Part shown: piece by piece, positions 38,258 to 46,714 of the stretch
Layout: every line of letters begins with the position of its first letter
Numbering within the stretch: the stretch's first letter is position 1
Source: Flavobacterium chilense
GTDB lineage: Bacteria; Bacteroidota; Bacteroidia; Flavobacteriales; Flavobacteriaceae
DNA length: 64,000 nucleotides
Direction: 5' to 3'
NCBI RefSeq assembly: GCF_001602525.1
Contig: NZ_LSYT01000003.1
Location: 1 to 64,000, forward strand
The notes under the pieces: model-generated
Told to the model about the DNA's origin: nothing
What the model saw: only the letters and a program-made list of their open reading frames with translations
The model's database searches: none
Program-made: the position numbers and the translations under genes

Positions 38258-39778
38258 TTAATGATGATGTGTATAAGGTGTATTTGGTACTTTAGGAATA
38301 TCGGCTACAATGCTGTAATCTAATCCTACATCTGGCAGAGCAGGAAAATAATTTTCGCTTTTTGTTGCCCAGCCCCAGTTGACAGGATCTGCTTTAGCCA
38401 ATTGATCGACGATATTCATAATTTGTGCTTTTGGTCTCACGAAACTTTGCTCAAACGAAAAAGGTTCAAATGTAAGGGCACCTCTGTAAGCTGCATTGCC
38501 TTTGTTGTAAGTGTACTGATTGATTTGGTTTCCAACACCACTCAAAAGCCAGATCATCGATTTATGAATACCGTACATAAATAAATCATATTGGGTACTT
38601 TCGTCTTTGTGATAGCAGGCTTCGATCATTAAAAGAATATAAGCAAAAACGGCATTACCCAATTGTGAACACAATGCCAGTGCCTGATTACCGGAAGCAA
38701 CATAATCGGCTGTTTTGGGATTAGCATCAGTATCATAAACAAAATAACTAAAGAAATCGTCTAAGCCCTGAATCTTACGAAACTTTTCCTGATAGTAACC
38801 ACCAAAAGAGTAGGCTTCCAGAAATTTGGCAAAATGAGCCAATTCTTTTCCTGTATCATCATAATCACCTGGCCAAAAATCTGCCTTTCCATCAATAATT
38901 TTCATTGGCTCAGGCATTTTATTTTCGCCCCATTCTAAGATATGTTGTGGTTTTTTGTCAGTACTTTGTCCTTCTCCCTGTTCGATAATACGATGTAAAG
39001 CTTCAATTGCCGAATCAGCATCATGTACTCCAACGAGTCCGCCACTGTCATCATGATTTGCGAACTGAGGATTGTGATCTCGGTCATAATGCACAGTGTT
39101 CATAGAATTTTGAGAATAGAATGGTCTTGGACGTCCTGAATCATCTGGAGGAAGCAATTGTGGTCTGTAATTATATGGCCCGGGAAAATCTTCTTTTACA
39201 CACGCAATAATCATTTCATATAAGCGACCAATGGTTTGATAATCAATTGTATTTAGTAATTGCTTGTCTGCGTAAGGATCTTTAAATGGTTCAGGACTTT
39301 CTATCTGCAGGAAAGTAGTCAATTGCTTTAATGATAATTTTGCAGCATTAATTTGGAACTCAGGAATATGTCCGTCTAATTGTGTTGGAAATGACAATAC
39401 TTTTCCAATTCCCATAAGATCCGGTGCAGTTTGACAAACAGCTTGTTTGACATTGCATGCGAGAGCCAGGTGCAGCATTTCTTCGATAACAACACTCATG
39501 ATTAAGGCAGCTGACTTATTAGAGTATACCAATATGTCAAGCTTCAGTTCTTGTGCCAATTCATCAATTTCTTCGTCAGTACGTTCGCCGGCTTGAGAAA
39601 GCTGAGCATGAATTTTAGCATACAATTTGTCCTGATCCTGTGCTCTGTTTATCGAATAATAGGTAGATAAATACGTTGGGATAGTAGCAAGTTCAAGCGC
39701 AATTACCTGTTGCATTACATCTTTGATATTTTCCTTTGTTACCTTATTCGAAAGTGTAAAGAGTTTTTTGGTTTTCAT
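38258..39778 (-). CDS. Ferritin-like protein of the VioB/RebD iminophenylpyruvate dimer synthase type
   Basis: 506 residues. The N-terminal ferritin-like domain has E29 in VIALELATIPTYLSTYYSIN and an ExxH at E100/H103 (VVIEEMLHLALACNV), a diiron-type ligand pattern. This domain (PF12902 type) is known from VioB and RebD, which couple imines made by an amino-acid oxidase; in those proteins it is one part of a larger enzyme. Here it stands alone with an extra C-terminal region (about 330-506). The cluster also holds a flavin oxidase that could deliver such an imine. The exact reaction is inference. Confidence 0.8.
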   Translation of the reverse strand: MKTKKLFTLSNKVTKENIKDVMQQVIALELATIPTYLSTYYSINRAQDQDKLYAKIHAQLSQAGERTDEEIDELAQELKLDILVYSNKSAALIMSVVIEEMLHLALACNVKQAVCQTAPDLMGIGKVLSFPTQLDGHIPEFQINAAKLSLKQLTTFLQIESPEPFKDPYADKQLLNTIDYQTIGRLYEMIIACVKEDFPGPYNYRPQLLPPDDSGRPRPFYSQNSMNTVHYDRDHNPQFANHDDSGGLVGVHDADSAIEALHRIIEQGEGQSTDKKPQHILEWGENKMPEPMKIIDGKADFWPGDYDDTGKELAHFAKFLEAYSFGGYYQEKFRKIQGLDDFFSYFVYDTDANPKTADYVASGNQALALCSQLGNAVFAYILLMIEACYHKDESTQYDLFMYGIHKSMIWLLSGVGNQINQYTYNKGNAAYRGALTFEPFSFEQSFVRPKAQIMNIVDQLAKADPVNWGWATKSENYFPALPDVGLDYSIVADIPKVPNTPYTHHH

Positions 39779-39825
39779 GTAGTTAATTTTTTTTGGGGAT
39801 AGGTTTATTTTGTGTCTTTGTTGTT

Positions 39826-41178
39826 TTAAACTTTTATGCGTACCTGTAAACTGCCAATATTATCAGCTAATCCGGCTCCGTATTCAGCATTCAGATCATC
39901 GTTGATGCATAATTTTAATGTACCGCTTTGTCCTGCAGGAGTATTAACAGGTCCGTTTCCAATTAAGAACGGAGCATTATTTCCTACTTGGCCAATAAGG
40001 GCTCCCATATTCACATTTTGAAGCGGATAACCTGATTGTGTTACAATAATGCCCGGGCAGCCATTTGCACCGTACAAATTACCATTGTTTGTTCCGGGAT
40101 CAGCAGTCCATTGACCTGACTTGTAGCTTATAGTTACAGGGTTTCCAGGTTGTACGGTAATACCTGTATTTTGCCATGGTTGAGTTGCATTAACTTGTGC
40201 GAATGTTTCTACCAATTGCAAAGTATTGGCATCAATATGCAGAAATTCAGTAGCGACGCCATTAACTAAAAACTGTAAAACAATATTTTGAATGTATTGT
40301 AACTGAACTGTTCCGTTACTCAAAGTTTCAACATACCAGGTGGTGTTCATTGAAATCACTTTTCCAAAAGAATTTTCAAAATTAATGTTGGTTACTCCGC
40401 CACCTTGATTAGTGGTACTTACCGTAATGCTGGAAAAGTTTGTAACTGTTATCCCATTGGCATTTAAAGCATTCAATTGTTGGGTTAAAACTGTTGATGG
40501 ATCAATAATGGTAGGGTCGATAAAGGGTAATTGAGTTCTGTCGGCAGTTGGAAAAATCGGATTGCCTGTTCCGGTAACAACTGGTCCTCCCACCATCAAA
40601 ATGGAAACGCCGTGTGGTACCGAAATTTGTTTGTTGTATTGAGTGGCTGGATTTTGTGTGGGAATTAAAGTATTGTCAGGAACTGTACCCGGCCCATAAG
40701 GTCCTTCCAGTTGAGGTTGTATAGCGTGGTAAAGCCAAGTGCCGTTTTCGGCATGAATTAAGGTGTTTTCTATGGGTTGAGCCCCGTTTGGATCGGCATT
40801 GTTAGCAATGTACACTCTTTGTTCATAAAAGAGTACACCACTTGTTTGTGTATATCGACCCTCGCGATTTGGTGCTCCACCCGCTATAGCTGAAAAAGAA
40901 ATTTCTTCAAAATAAGGGAAGTTTTTAGTGATATAACCATTTATAGTATCTGCCTGAGGCAATGGCATAACGTTGTAACCCGTAGCTTCGGCTCCCGTGG
41001 GACTGTTCCAGGTACCAATAAAACTATTTAAAAGCCCGATATTGGAAGTACCAATAACTGGTGGCTGATTGGTTGTTGTTACAATTGGAGTTGTAATGTC
41101 AGGTATTACAGCTGCTGTAGCTGTTTGTTGCGCCAGATAAGGGCAAGTTTGTTGTTGTAGGTTAGTTGAATTTTCCAT
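39826..41178 (-). CDS. Lipocalin/nitrobindin-like beta-barrel protein
   Basis: 450 residues from ATG 41178; an ATG at 41214 adds 12 residues (MPQKALLTKINK) and cannot be excluded. After a Thr/Pro-rich N-terminus, LLNSFIGTWNSPTG resembles the start of FABP/THAP4-like heme-binding barrels. Later strands continue the pattern (ENTLIHAENGTWLYHAI, ISMNTTWYVETLSNGTVQLQ is split over two strands). There is no signal peptide. It is the first gene of the seven-gene cluster, 47 bases before the ferritin-like gene. The role is unknown; a heme or hydrophobic-ligand carrier is possible. Confidence 0.6.
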   Translation of the reverse strand: MENSTNLQQQTCPYLAQQTATAAVIPDITTPIVTTTNQPPVIGTSNIGLLNSFIGTWNSPTGAEATGYNVMPLPQADTINGYITKNFPYFEEISFSAIAGGAPNREGRYTQTSGVLFYEQRVYIANNADPNGAQPIENTLIHAENGTWLYHAIQPQLEGPYGPGTVPDNTLIPTQNPATQYNKQISVPHGVSILMVGGPVVTGTGNPIFPTADRTQLPFIDPTIIDPSTVLTQQLNALNANGITVTNFSSITVSTTNQGGGVTNINFENSFGKVISMNTTWYVETLSNGTVQLQYIQNIVLQFLVNGVATEFLHIDANTLQLVETFAQVNATQPWQNTGITVQPGNPVTISYKSGQWTADPGTNNGNLYGANGCPGIIVTQSGYPLQNVNMGALIGQVGNNAPFLIGNGPVNTPAGQSGTLKLCINDDLNAEYGAGLADNIGSLQVRIKV

Positions 41179-41214
41179 TTTATTGATTTTTGTTAATAGT
41201 GCTTTTTGGGGCAA

Positions 41215-41859
41215 TTAAATCTCATTTGTTAAAGTGATCACGAGTTCCACTTTTGCGTTATACTACGATACTCTAACTCGTAAGAGTTTACAACTACTAT
41301 ACGATAATTAGAGGATTGATTAAAAAACATATTTGAAAATAGATCTGGTTAGGATTTTATTTATTCATAAAATTACTACGATGAAAAAGTTTAAATTAAA
41401 AAAAAGGCATGAGTGCCGATTTTTTATGCATAAGAGACCTAAATAGGAGTATGGGCTCCTTTTTTACATTTTAAAGTATACATTATTGAAATCAGATTTA
41501 GTTCATTTAATGTATTCGAAGTTAAGCTTATCGGATGCTTATTTGTGTGAGGTATTATTTGTGAAAACTGACCTGTGTCGCAATTTTGCTACAAAAATGG
41601 AGATAGTAAATAGGAACAATTAGATGCGAAAATGAAGTTTTGAACGACTTATTTTTAGCGTCGCAGCAAGAAGCTTTTCAAAATTATATTTTAGACAGTT
41701 TTAAATAGGTTTCACAAGTGCTTTTCAGTATAAAATGCAGAACAGAAAAGAGTACTTTAAAATTAAAAGAATATGTGATAAAGATAAAAGATATAGATAG
41801 TAGTTTAATTTTTCCTTTTAGAATTGTGTGGAGCTTATTCCTAATCAAAGTTTTCTAGA
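41215..41859. other. 645-base gap upstream of the MNIO/oxidase cluster
   Basis: No convincing gene. It holds AACTC-GTAA-GAGTT (41275-41288), a perfect inverted repeat, and ACGAGTT (41240-41246) facing AACTCGT (41275-41281). Two weak hairpins with T-runs lie at 41405-41422 (GGCA-TGAG-TGCC) and 41444-41465 (AGGAG/CTCCT). I found no TAnnTTTG box in the expected place for the minus-strand cluster. Confidence 0.6.
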
Positions 41860-42513
41860 TTACAAAAATGGTTCAGTCAACTGGTGTTTAAAAGAAAATA
41901 ATACAAGTCCTACTTTTGATTTGATATTATACTTCTCAAATAAAGCAGCTCTGTAAGCCTCAATTGATTTTATTGACAGATTCATAATTTCTGCCATCTG
42001 TTCATAAGTTAATTCTCTTTCATCACAAACCAATCTAAGGAAATCTAATTCCCTTTGAGTTAAAACAATATTCCTTTTTTTCTCATTGTTGCTATCATAA
42101 TTTCGCACTCGTTTAAGAATTTCGGAAACGTTGTTATATCCTATTTTAATAATGTTATCAATAGCAAATTTCAAATCGTGGGCCGTACAATTTTTATGCA
42201 AAAAACCTCTGGCTCCATGGTGATAAGCTGCATCGATTATTTGCTCATCAAGATGTTGTGTCAACAATAATATTTTGTATTCGTCCTCCTTTTCTTCAAG
42301 TGACTTTAATACTTCAATACCATTCATATTAGGCATGGAATAATCCAAAATATAAATATGCGGAGAAGGGTTTATTGGTAATGCCTGCAAGAAATCATCA
42401 CCATTATCAAACTCATTAATTACCTTGTAGTTGCCAATTTTATGCAGTAATTCTTTTAGACCCTGTCTTACAATAGCATGATCATCAATTATACAAATAG
42501 TAGTCTGTTCCAT
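41860..42513 (-). CDS. NarL/FixJ-type response regulator
   Basis: 217 residues. The receiver domain has the acidic pair D10/D11, phospho-acceptor D57 (IYILDYSMPN) and the conserved Lys in FLHKN. The C-terminal LuxR-type helix-turn-helix (LTQRELDFLRLVCDERELTY, EQMAEIMNLSIKSIEAYRAA) binds DNA. It starts 3 bases after the histidine kinase stop, so the two form a cognate pair. Targets may include the inverted repeats at 44637-44781. Confidence 0.95.
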   Translation of the reverse strand: MEQTTICIIDDHAIVRQGLKELLHKIGNYKVINEFDNGDDFLQALPINPSPHIYILDYSMPNMNGIEVLKSLEEKEDEYKILLLTQHLDEQIIDAAYHHGARGFLHKNCTAHDLKFAIDNIIKIGYNNVSEILKRVRNYDSNNEKKRNIVLTQRELDFLRLVCDERELTYEQMAEIMNLSIKSIEAYRAALFEKYNIKSKVGLVLFSFKHQLTEPFL

Positions 42514-42516
42514 ACT

Positions 42517-43290
42517 TTAAGATCTTTTATTTTCTAAAAGGGTAATTTCGGTGCCGGATCCGATCTTACTTTTTACCGTAAAATTATAAGCTATACTATC
42601 GGCTCTATTTGCCATATTAATCAATCCCAAAGATAGTTTGTCTTTTTTGTCGGTAGAATCAAATCCTTTACCGTTATCTGAGATTATCATTTTGAAATCA
42701 GGACTGGTCGTTATAAAAATATTCATTTTAGAAGCTTTGGCGTGTTTAAAAACATTATTGATGCATTCTTGAAAAATGCGATAAATGATTATCTTTTCAT
42801 TATCATCAAATTTCTTCACTTCGATTTCTTCAAAGGAATATGAAATGTCAATTTTACTGTTTTTTTTCAACCGCTTTATTTCTGTGGCTATAGCTTTTAT
42901 CAGATCTTGCTGCAATAACAATTGGCTATTCAAGGCATGACTGATGCTCCGTATAGATTTTGATAAATTTCCAAGCGATTGTGATACAGGTTCTAATGTT
43001 TCTCCGAGCTCAGGTGAATCCAACTTTATATTTTCAATTTGAAAATTGATGTATGTCAACTGCTGTCCGGCATCATCATGAAGATCTTGAGAAATATTAT
43101 TAAGTACCTGCTCCTGAGTTTCGATTACAGTTTGAGTAATGGCTTTTTGGAAATTGAGATCTTTCTCATGCAGAAGTTCTGTATATTTTTTTATCTTATT
43201 AAAATAAAGACGAATTAGAATAACAAAAAAAAACAGTATTAAACCAATAAAAATAAAGGCGATTATTATTCCTATGACGATTTGATTCAT
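42517..43290 (-). CDS. Sensor histidine kinase, HisKA_3 type
   Basis: 257 residues with one N-terminal membrane helix (about 4-28) and no obvious extracellular sensor. The dimerisation/phospho-acceptor motif ISQDLHDDAGQQLTYINFQI has H71. The ATP-binding domain includes ECINNVFKHAKA and ISDNGKGFD. With so little of its own outside the membrane, it may sense through the membrane protein at 43287-43925, which precedes it with a 4-base overlap. Confidence 0.94.
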   Translation of the reverse strand: MNQIVIGIIIAFIFIGLILFFFVILIRLYFNKIKKYTELLHEKDLNFQKAITQTVIETQEQVLNNISQDLHDDAGQQLTYINFQIENIKLDSPELGETLEPVSQSLGNLSKSIRSISHALNSQLLLQQDLIKAIATEIKRLKKNSKIDISYSFEEIEVKKFDDNEKIIIYRIFQECINNVFKHAKASKMNIFITTSPDFKMIISDNGKGFDSTDKKDKLSLGLINMANRADSIAYNFTVKSKIGSGTEITLLENKRS

Positions 43291-43925
43291 TTGTAGTTAT
43301 TATTTTCTCTGTAGATGTAAATATTGATTAAAGAATAATAGGCGATACAAACTATATTAACAATGAAAACATATAGTGTAACCTGACCAAATAAAAGTAT
43401 TTTTGTAACTCCTAATGGTTTGAATCCCAGTAACAAACCCATTCCGAAAAAGAAATACACTGGCGCGAATAAAAGAAGATAATTATTAGATAAAAAATAC
43501 ATTAAATTTTCTTCTTTTAATTGCTTATAACTTTCATAAATGAAAAGTGAGACATATAATAAGGCGCCAAAAACGAAGGTGTAATAATTATATTCGTCTG
43601 CTATTTCTATAATTATGAAATTAACAACAGAAAAAAGCACAAAAAGACAGAGTGTAACATTGTACATTTTTTTGCGATTTATTGTTTCTCTAAACGCGAG
43701 CATCCAAAAAATATCATGAAAAATAATGCTGATATTAAAAGGTATCCGAATTGGTCTGTTATTATATACCAGAATAGAATTTATCAATTCCGTAAAAAAA
43801 ACTACAAAAAGAATATACAGTAGATAGCGATGCATTTTAATTCTCCATCGTAAGTTCCATAATGCAAAAAGCAGCGTTATTAAAACGCATGCTTTTATTG
43901 GATTAATAATATCTAATAGATTCAT
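43287..43925 (-). CDS. Polytopic membrane protein, possible sensor partner
   Basis: 212 residues with about six hydrophobic helices and no enzyme motif. Its stop overlaps the kinase start by 4 bases, and the lipoprotein gene ends 10 bases upstream, so the four genes 44571 to 41860 form one operon. Inference: a membrane sensing or transmembrane adaptor unit for the short kinase. I do not recognise the family. Confidence 0.78.
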   Translation of the reverse strand: MNLLDIINPIKACVLITLLFALWNLRWRIKMHRYLLYILFVVFFTELINSILVYNNRPIRIPFNISIIFHDIFWMLAFRETINRKKMYNVTLCLFVLFSVVNFIIIEIADEYNYYTFVFGALLYVSLFIYESYKQLKEENLMYFLSNNYLLLFAPVYFFFGMGLLLGFKPLGVTKILLFGQVTLYVFIVNIVCIAYYSLINIYIYRENNNYK

Positions 43926-43935
43926 TTGTTTTTAT

Positions 43936-44571
43936 TTACAATGGTATATTAAGATTAGGATTCTTATCCTTTTTTGAAGGATCAGTTGAATAATCAAAAT
44001 ATGTTTCATTGACCGATCCTCTGTTACTAGGGTCGTTAACCTGAATGATAACAACAGGTTCTACAGATTTATCTAGTATAGCAAAACTGAAATGAAATTC
44101 GGCATTATCATTTTTAACATATCTTTTAGCCAGACTTCTTATTAAAGCTGTGGAGAAACAATAAGCCCCCTTTTTGTAGTCTGATACCATGCTCAGTCCC
44201 AAGACTTCTTGCTTTTCATTATTAACTTCCAATCTGAGATATTTATTGTATCCGTAATCTTTAATAGTATCTTTAAGTTGTGCCCAACTTATAGAATATT
44301 TTCCTTTTTGATTAGTAACTTTACCTTTTACTTGATGAATCTCTAAGACAACCTTCTCTAGTATTTCTTTACAAACACTATCTCCTTTTTCTTTCAGCCA
44401 TGCTATTTGTCCATCTAAATTAGTTATGGTATTATAATCCTCTAAAGTAATGCATTCAACATTTAGCATTTTCTGATCTGCATTATTATTTGCCTCTGGA
44501 CTGCCTTCCTTTTCTTTTTTACACGCTGCAATGGTTAAAATAGCCATTAAAATTAGGGTACATTTTTTCAT
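43936..44571 (-). CDS. Lipoprotein of unknown function
   Basis: 211 residues. The signal peptide ends in a lipobox (LTIAACKKEKEG; Cys17) with the charged stretch common in Bacteroidota surface lipoproteins. The remainder is a mixed alpha/beta domain (residues about 40-210) that I do not recognise. It is the first gene of the two-component operon, facing the GGGTA-repeat region, and could be an accessory signal-binding protein. Confidence 0.78.
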   Translation of the reverse strand: MKKCTLILMAILTIAACKKEKEGSPEANNNADQKMLNVECITLEDYNTITNLDGQIAWLKEKGDSVCKEILEKVVLEIHQVKGKVTNQKGKYSISWAQLKDTIKDYGYNKYLRLEVNNEKQEVLGLSMVSDYKKGAYCFSTALIRSLAKRYVKNDNAEFHFSFAILDKSVEPVVIIQVNDPSNRGSVNETYFDYSTDPSKKDKNPNLNIPL

Positions 44572-44636
44572 GATTAAAGTTATTTAAGGGTTAATAATTT
44601 ATTCTTCAAATTTTATAATTATGCTCACCTACATAG

Positions 44637-44781
44637 TAGGGTAAAACCCTATTTTATCAGATTTTACCCCTATTAATCATTTCTTTAGCTAAAGTAGCGA
44701 TTTTCCTGTAAATAAAACACAAATTATTAAAAGCTAAATGATTAGTTAAAAAACTACATTTTTCTTGGGTATTTACCCAAG
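44637..44781. promoter_or_regulatory. Cluster of GGGTA/TACCC inverted repeats
   Basis: Within the 315-base divergent gap 44572-44886 lie TAGGGT-AAA-ACCCTA (44637-44651), GGGTAAAA (44639-44646) facing TTTTACCC (44662-44669), and CTTGGGT-ATTT-ACCCAAG (44764-44781). Perfect symmetry and repetition suggest binding sites, perhaps for the neighbouring NarL-type regulator, or RNA hairpins. No gene is visible in the gap. Confidence 0.55.
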
Positions 44782-44886
44782 TCACGAAATTGTAGATCGA
44801 AGTACTTTTGGAATGCATATTAGAAATAATGCAACCAGGCAGCTGAAAATGGTGTTTAGAGTAAGCAGAATTAAAATCAAAAAATT

Positions 44887-45294
44887 ATGCCTAGAGAAAT
44901 TAAATCAGTCCAACAATTGCAAGCGCAAAATGTAGTCACAAATGATTTTAAAGACCGATTAATAAAGCTGATTCCAGCAGAAATTATTGCTGCTTATGTT
45001 ACGATATCAGGTTTAATAATAGGTTTTGCAAAGCATAAGCCAAATGCAGACCAGTCTAATTTATTATGGATTATCATCCTTATTCTAATGATTCTTACGC
45101 CTGTTTACTTGATGAAAGTCTCTGGAGTTTCAAAGAAAGGTCAACTCCTGTTTTCAACAATTGGATTTTTAATTTGGGCCTTTGCAACAGCTTCACCTTA
45201 TACAAATGATGTACTTGGTTTTTCTTTTGAATTAATTACTTCTGTGATCTTGATTCTATATACTTTATTGATACCTCTTTTCTATAAAGGATAA
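44887..45294 (+). CDS. Small membrane protein
   Basis: 135 residues. A cytosolic N-terminus (1-28) precedes about four hydrophobic helices (about 33-50, 57-77, 86-104, 112-133). No family recognised. It begins a run of five plus-strand genes reaching 48796; the gap to the next gene is 60 bases. Confidence 0.7.
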   Translation: MPREIKSVQQLQAQNVVTNDFKDRLIKLIPAEIIAAYVTISGLIIGFAKHKPNADQSNLLWIIILILMILTPVYLMKVSGVSKKGQLLFSTIGFLIWAFATASPYTNDVLGFSFELITSVILILYTLLIPLFYKG

Positions 45295-45354
45295 GTAAAG
45301 AATATCACATAATTGATATCAAATCTAATTAACTAAACCTTTAATATTCTAACT

Positions 45355-46656
45355 ATGAAAAAAATATTTACCCTTTTGTTGCTTTCTTTCAGCCTTTTAA
45401 TGTTTGCACAAAATGATCCACCCAAGTATATAAAAGATGCCGTTGATAAATATTATCGAGATATTGGTATAAATGAAAAGGATAATAGTATCAATAAACT
45501 TATAGATAGTACGATTATTCCTCAAGTCATTATGATCACAGGCGCGAAATCAAATTTCATTACTGCACTTGTAAGGCAGCAAAATGATAAAGGCAGTAAA
45601 CTACTATTAACACCCTCTGCATTAAATCAATTTTTTGCCTCAGAAATATCAAGTTATGTGACATCTTCAAAAGATCTTACTTTCCAAAAAGCTTATGCGG
45701 TTTTAAGTACTGCTGATGAAACATTGTTTTTGGGAGGCACTTTTGATACCAGGAAAGATGAAACAGATGCTGTACGTTTTTTGATTACTACTGGAGTCAA
45801 AGGCAAAGTTGATGATGATTTTACATCAATTTATAAAAATGGGAAGTTGCAAAACGATTTAGGATTTAATATAAAGTTCCATTATATAGGTAATGGTAGC
45901 ATTTATTATGAGGGAGAACAAGAAGAAAAAATGAGCACTTTCCGAGAAAATGCAATTGAAAAACTCATTAAGGAAGCAGTTTATGATAATGTCTCAGATG
46001 ATAAAACTACTAAGGAAAAACAAACCGATTTCTATAAAAAAATTGCTAAAGAAGAAGTGGATTATATGCGGAAATTCAGGTTGTATAATCTCAGTACAGA
46101 TCATTGGTATTCAGTTGAAACGTATATACCTGTTTCAGCACGTCAGTATGAAATATTAAACGATATATCTACAACTCAGGTCAAAAAAGAAAATTTTTAT
46201 CCTTGGTATATTACTGCTGGAGCTACAAAATATTGGAAATGGAGTAGTGGACAGTCATGTTACATCAGTGGATTTGGGAATATCAAAAATAATAATAATG
46301 TAGAAACAGAGACGCTTACGAAATATACTCTTCCTGTATATAGCCCTCAGAATAGTTTTCTTATTGAAGAAAATAAAACGGTTTATGGAGGTGATTTTCA
46401 AAAATTCATAACACCTTCTTTAAGTGCCGAATTTGTCAGCTTTTTTATCCTAGATGGTATATTTGGCTTTAGTTCTGGGATAGATAAGACTTTTGGAAAG
46501 TATGATACCTTAAACTGGAAACTTGGAATACCTTTTAGTTTAAAAGATAAGGAAGGAAAGCCGTCAGTTAATTTTGAACTTGTATGGAAAGAAGTCAACA
46601 AGGATCATTTTGTAGGAATTAATATCGGATTTACTTTTGGAAAATTCATACAGTAA
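45355..46656 (+). CDS. Secreted protein, probable outer-membrane beta-barrel C-terminus
   Basis: 433 residues with a signal peptide (MKKIFTLLLLSFSLLMFAQ). The first half is soluble-looking, alpha/beta. The last 170 residues have alternating strands and end in GINIGFTFGKF, a typical final beta-barrel strand of outer-membrane proteins. Family not recognised. It is 58 bases upstream of the metalloprotease gene, with which it may be co-transcribed. Confidence 0.72.
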   Translation: MKKIFTLLLLSFSLLMFAQNDPPKYIKDAVDKYYRDIGINEKDNSINKLIDSTIIPQVIMITGAKSNFITALVRQQNDKGSKLLLTPSALNQFFASEISSYVTSSKDLTFQKAYAVLSTADETLFLGGTFDTRKDETDAVRFLITTGVKGKVDDDFTSIYKNGKLQNDLGFNIKFHYIGNGSIYYEGEQEEKMSTFRENAIEKLIKEAVYDNVSDDKTTKEKQTDFYKKIAKEEVDYMRKFRLYNLSTDHWYSVETYIPVSARQYEILNDISTTQVKKENFYPWYITAGATKYWKWSSGQSCYISGFGNIKNNNNVETETLTKYTLPVYSPQNSFLIEENKTVYGGDFQKFITPSLSAEFVSFFILDGIFGFSSGIDKTFGKYDTLNWKLGIPFSLKDKEGKPSVNFELVWKEVNKDHFVGINIGFTFGKFIQ

Positions 46657-46714
46657 TTTTAAATGAAGCTTAATAGAATAAAAATACTTTTAATTGTAAA
46701 ATAAATAAACTAAA

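Noticed and set aside
41381..41446. 21-codon ORF MKKFKLKKRHECRFF...
   Set aside because: Very short, basic from an A-rich stretch, no conserved features.
41405..41465. Two short hairpins with T-runs
   Set aside because: Stems of 4-5 bp are too weak to call terminators.
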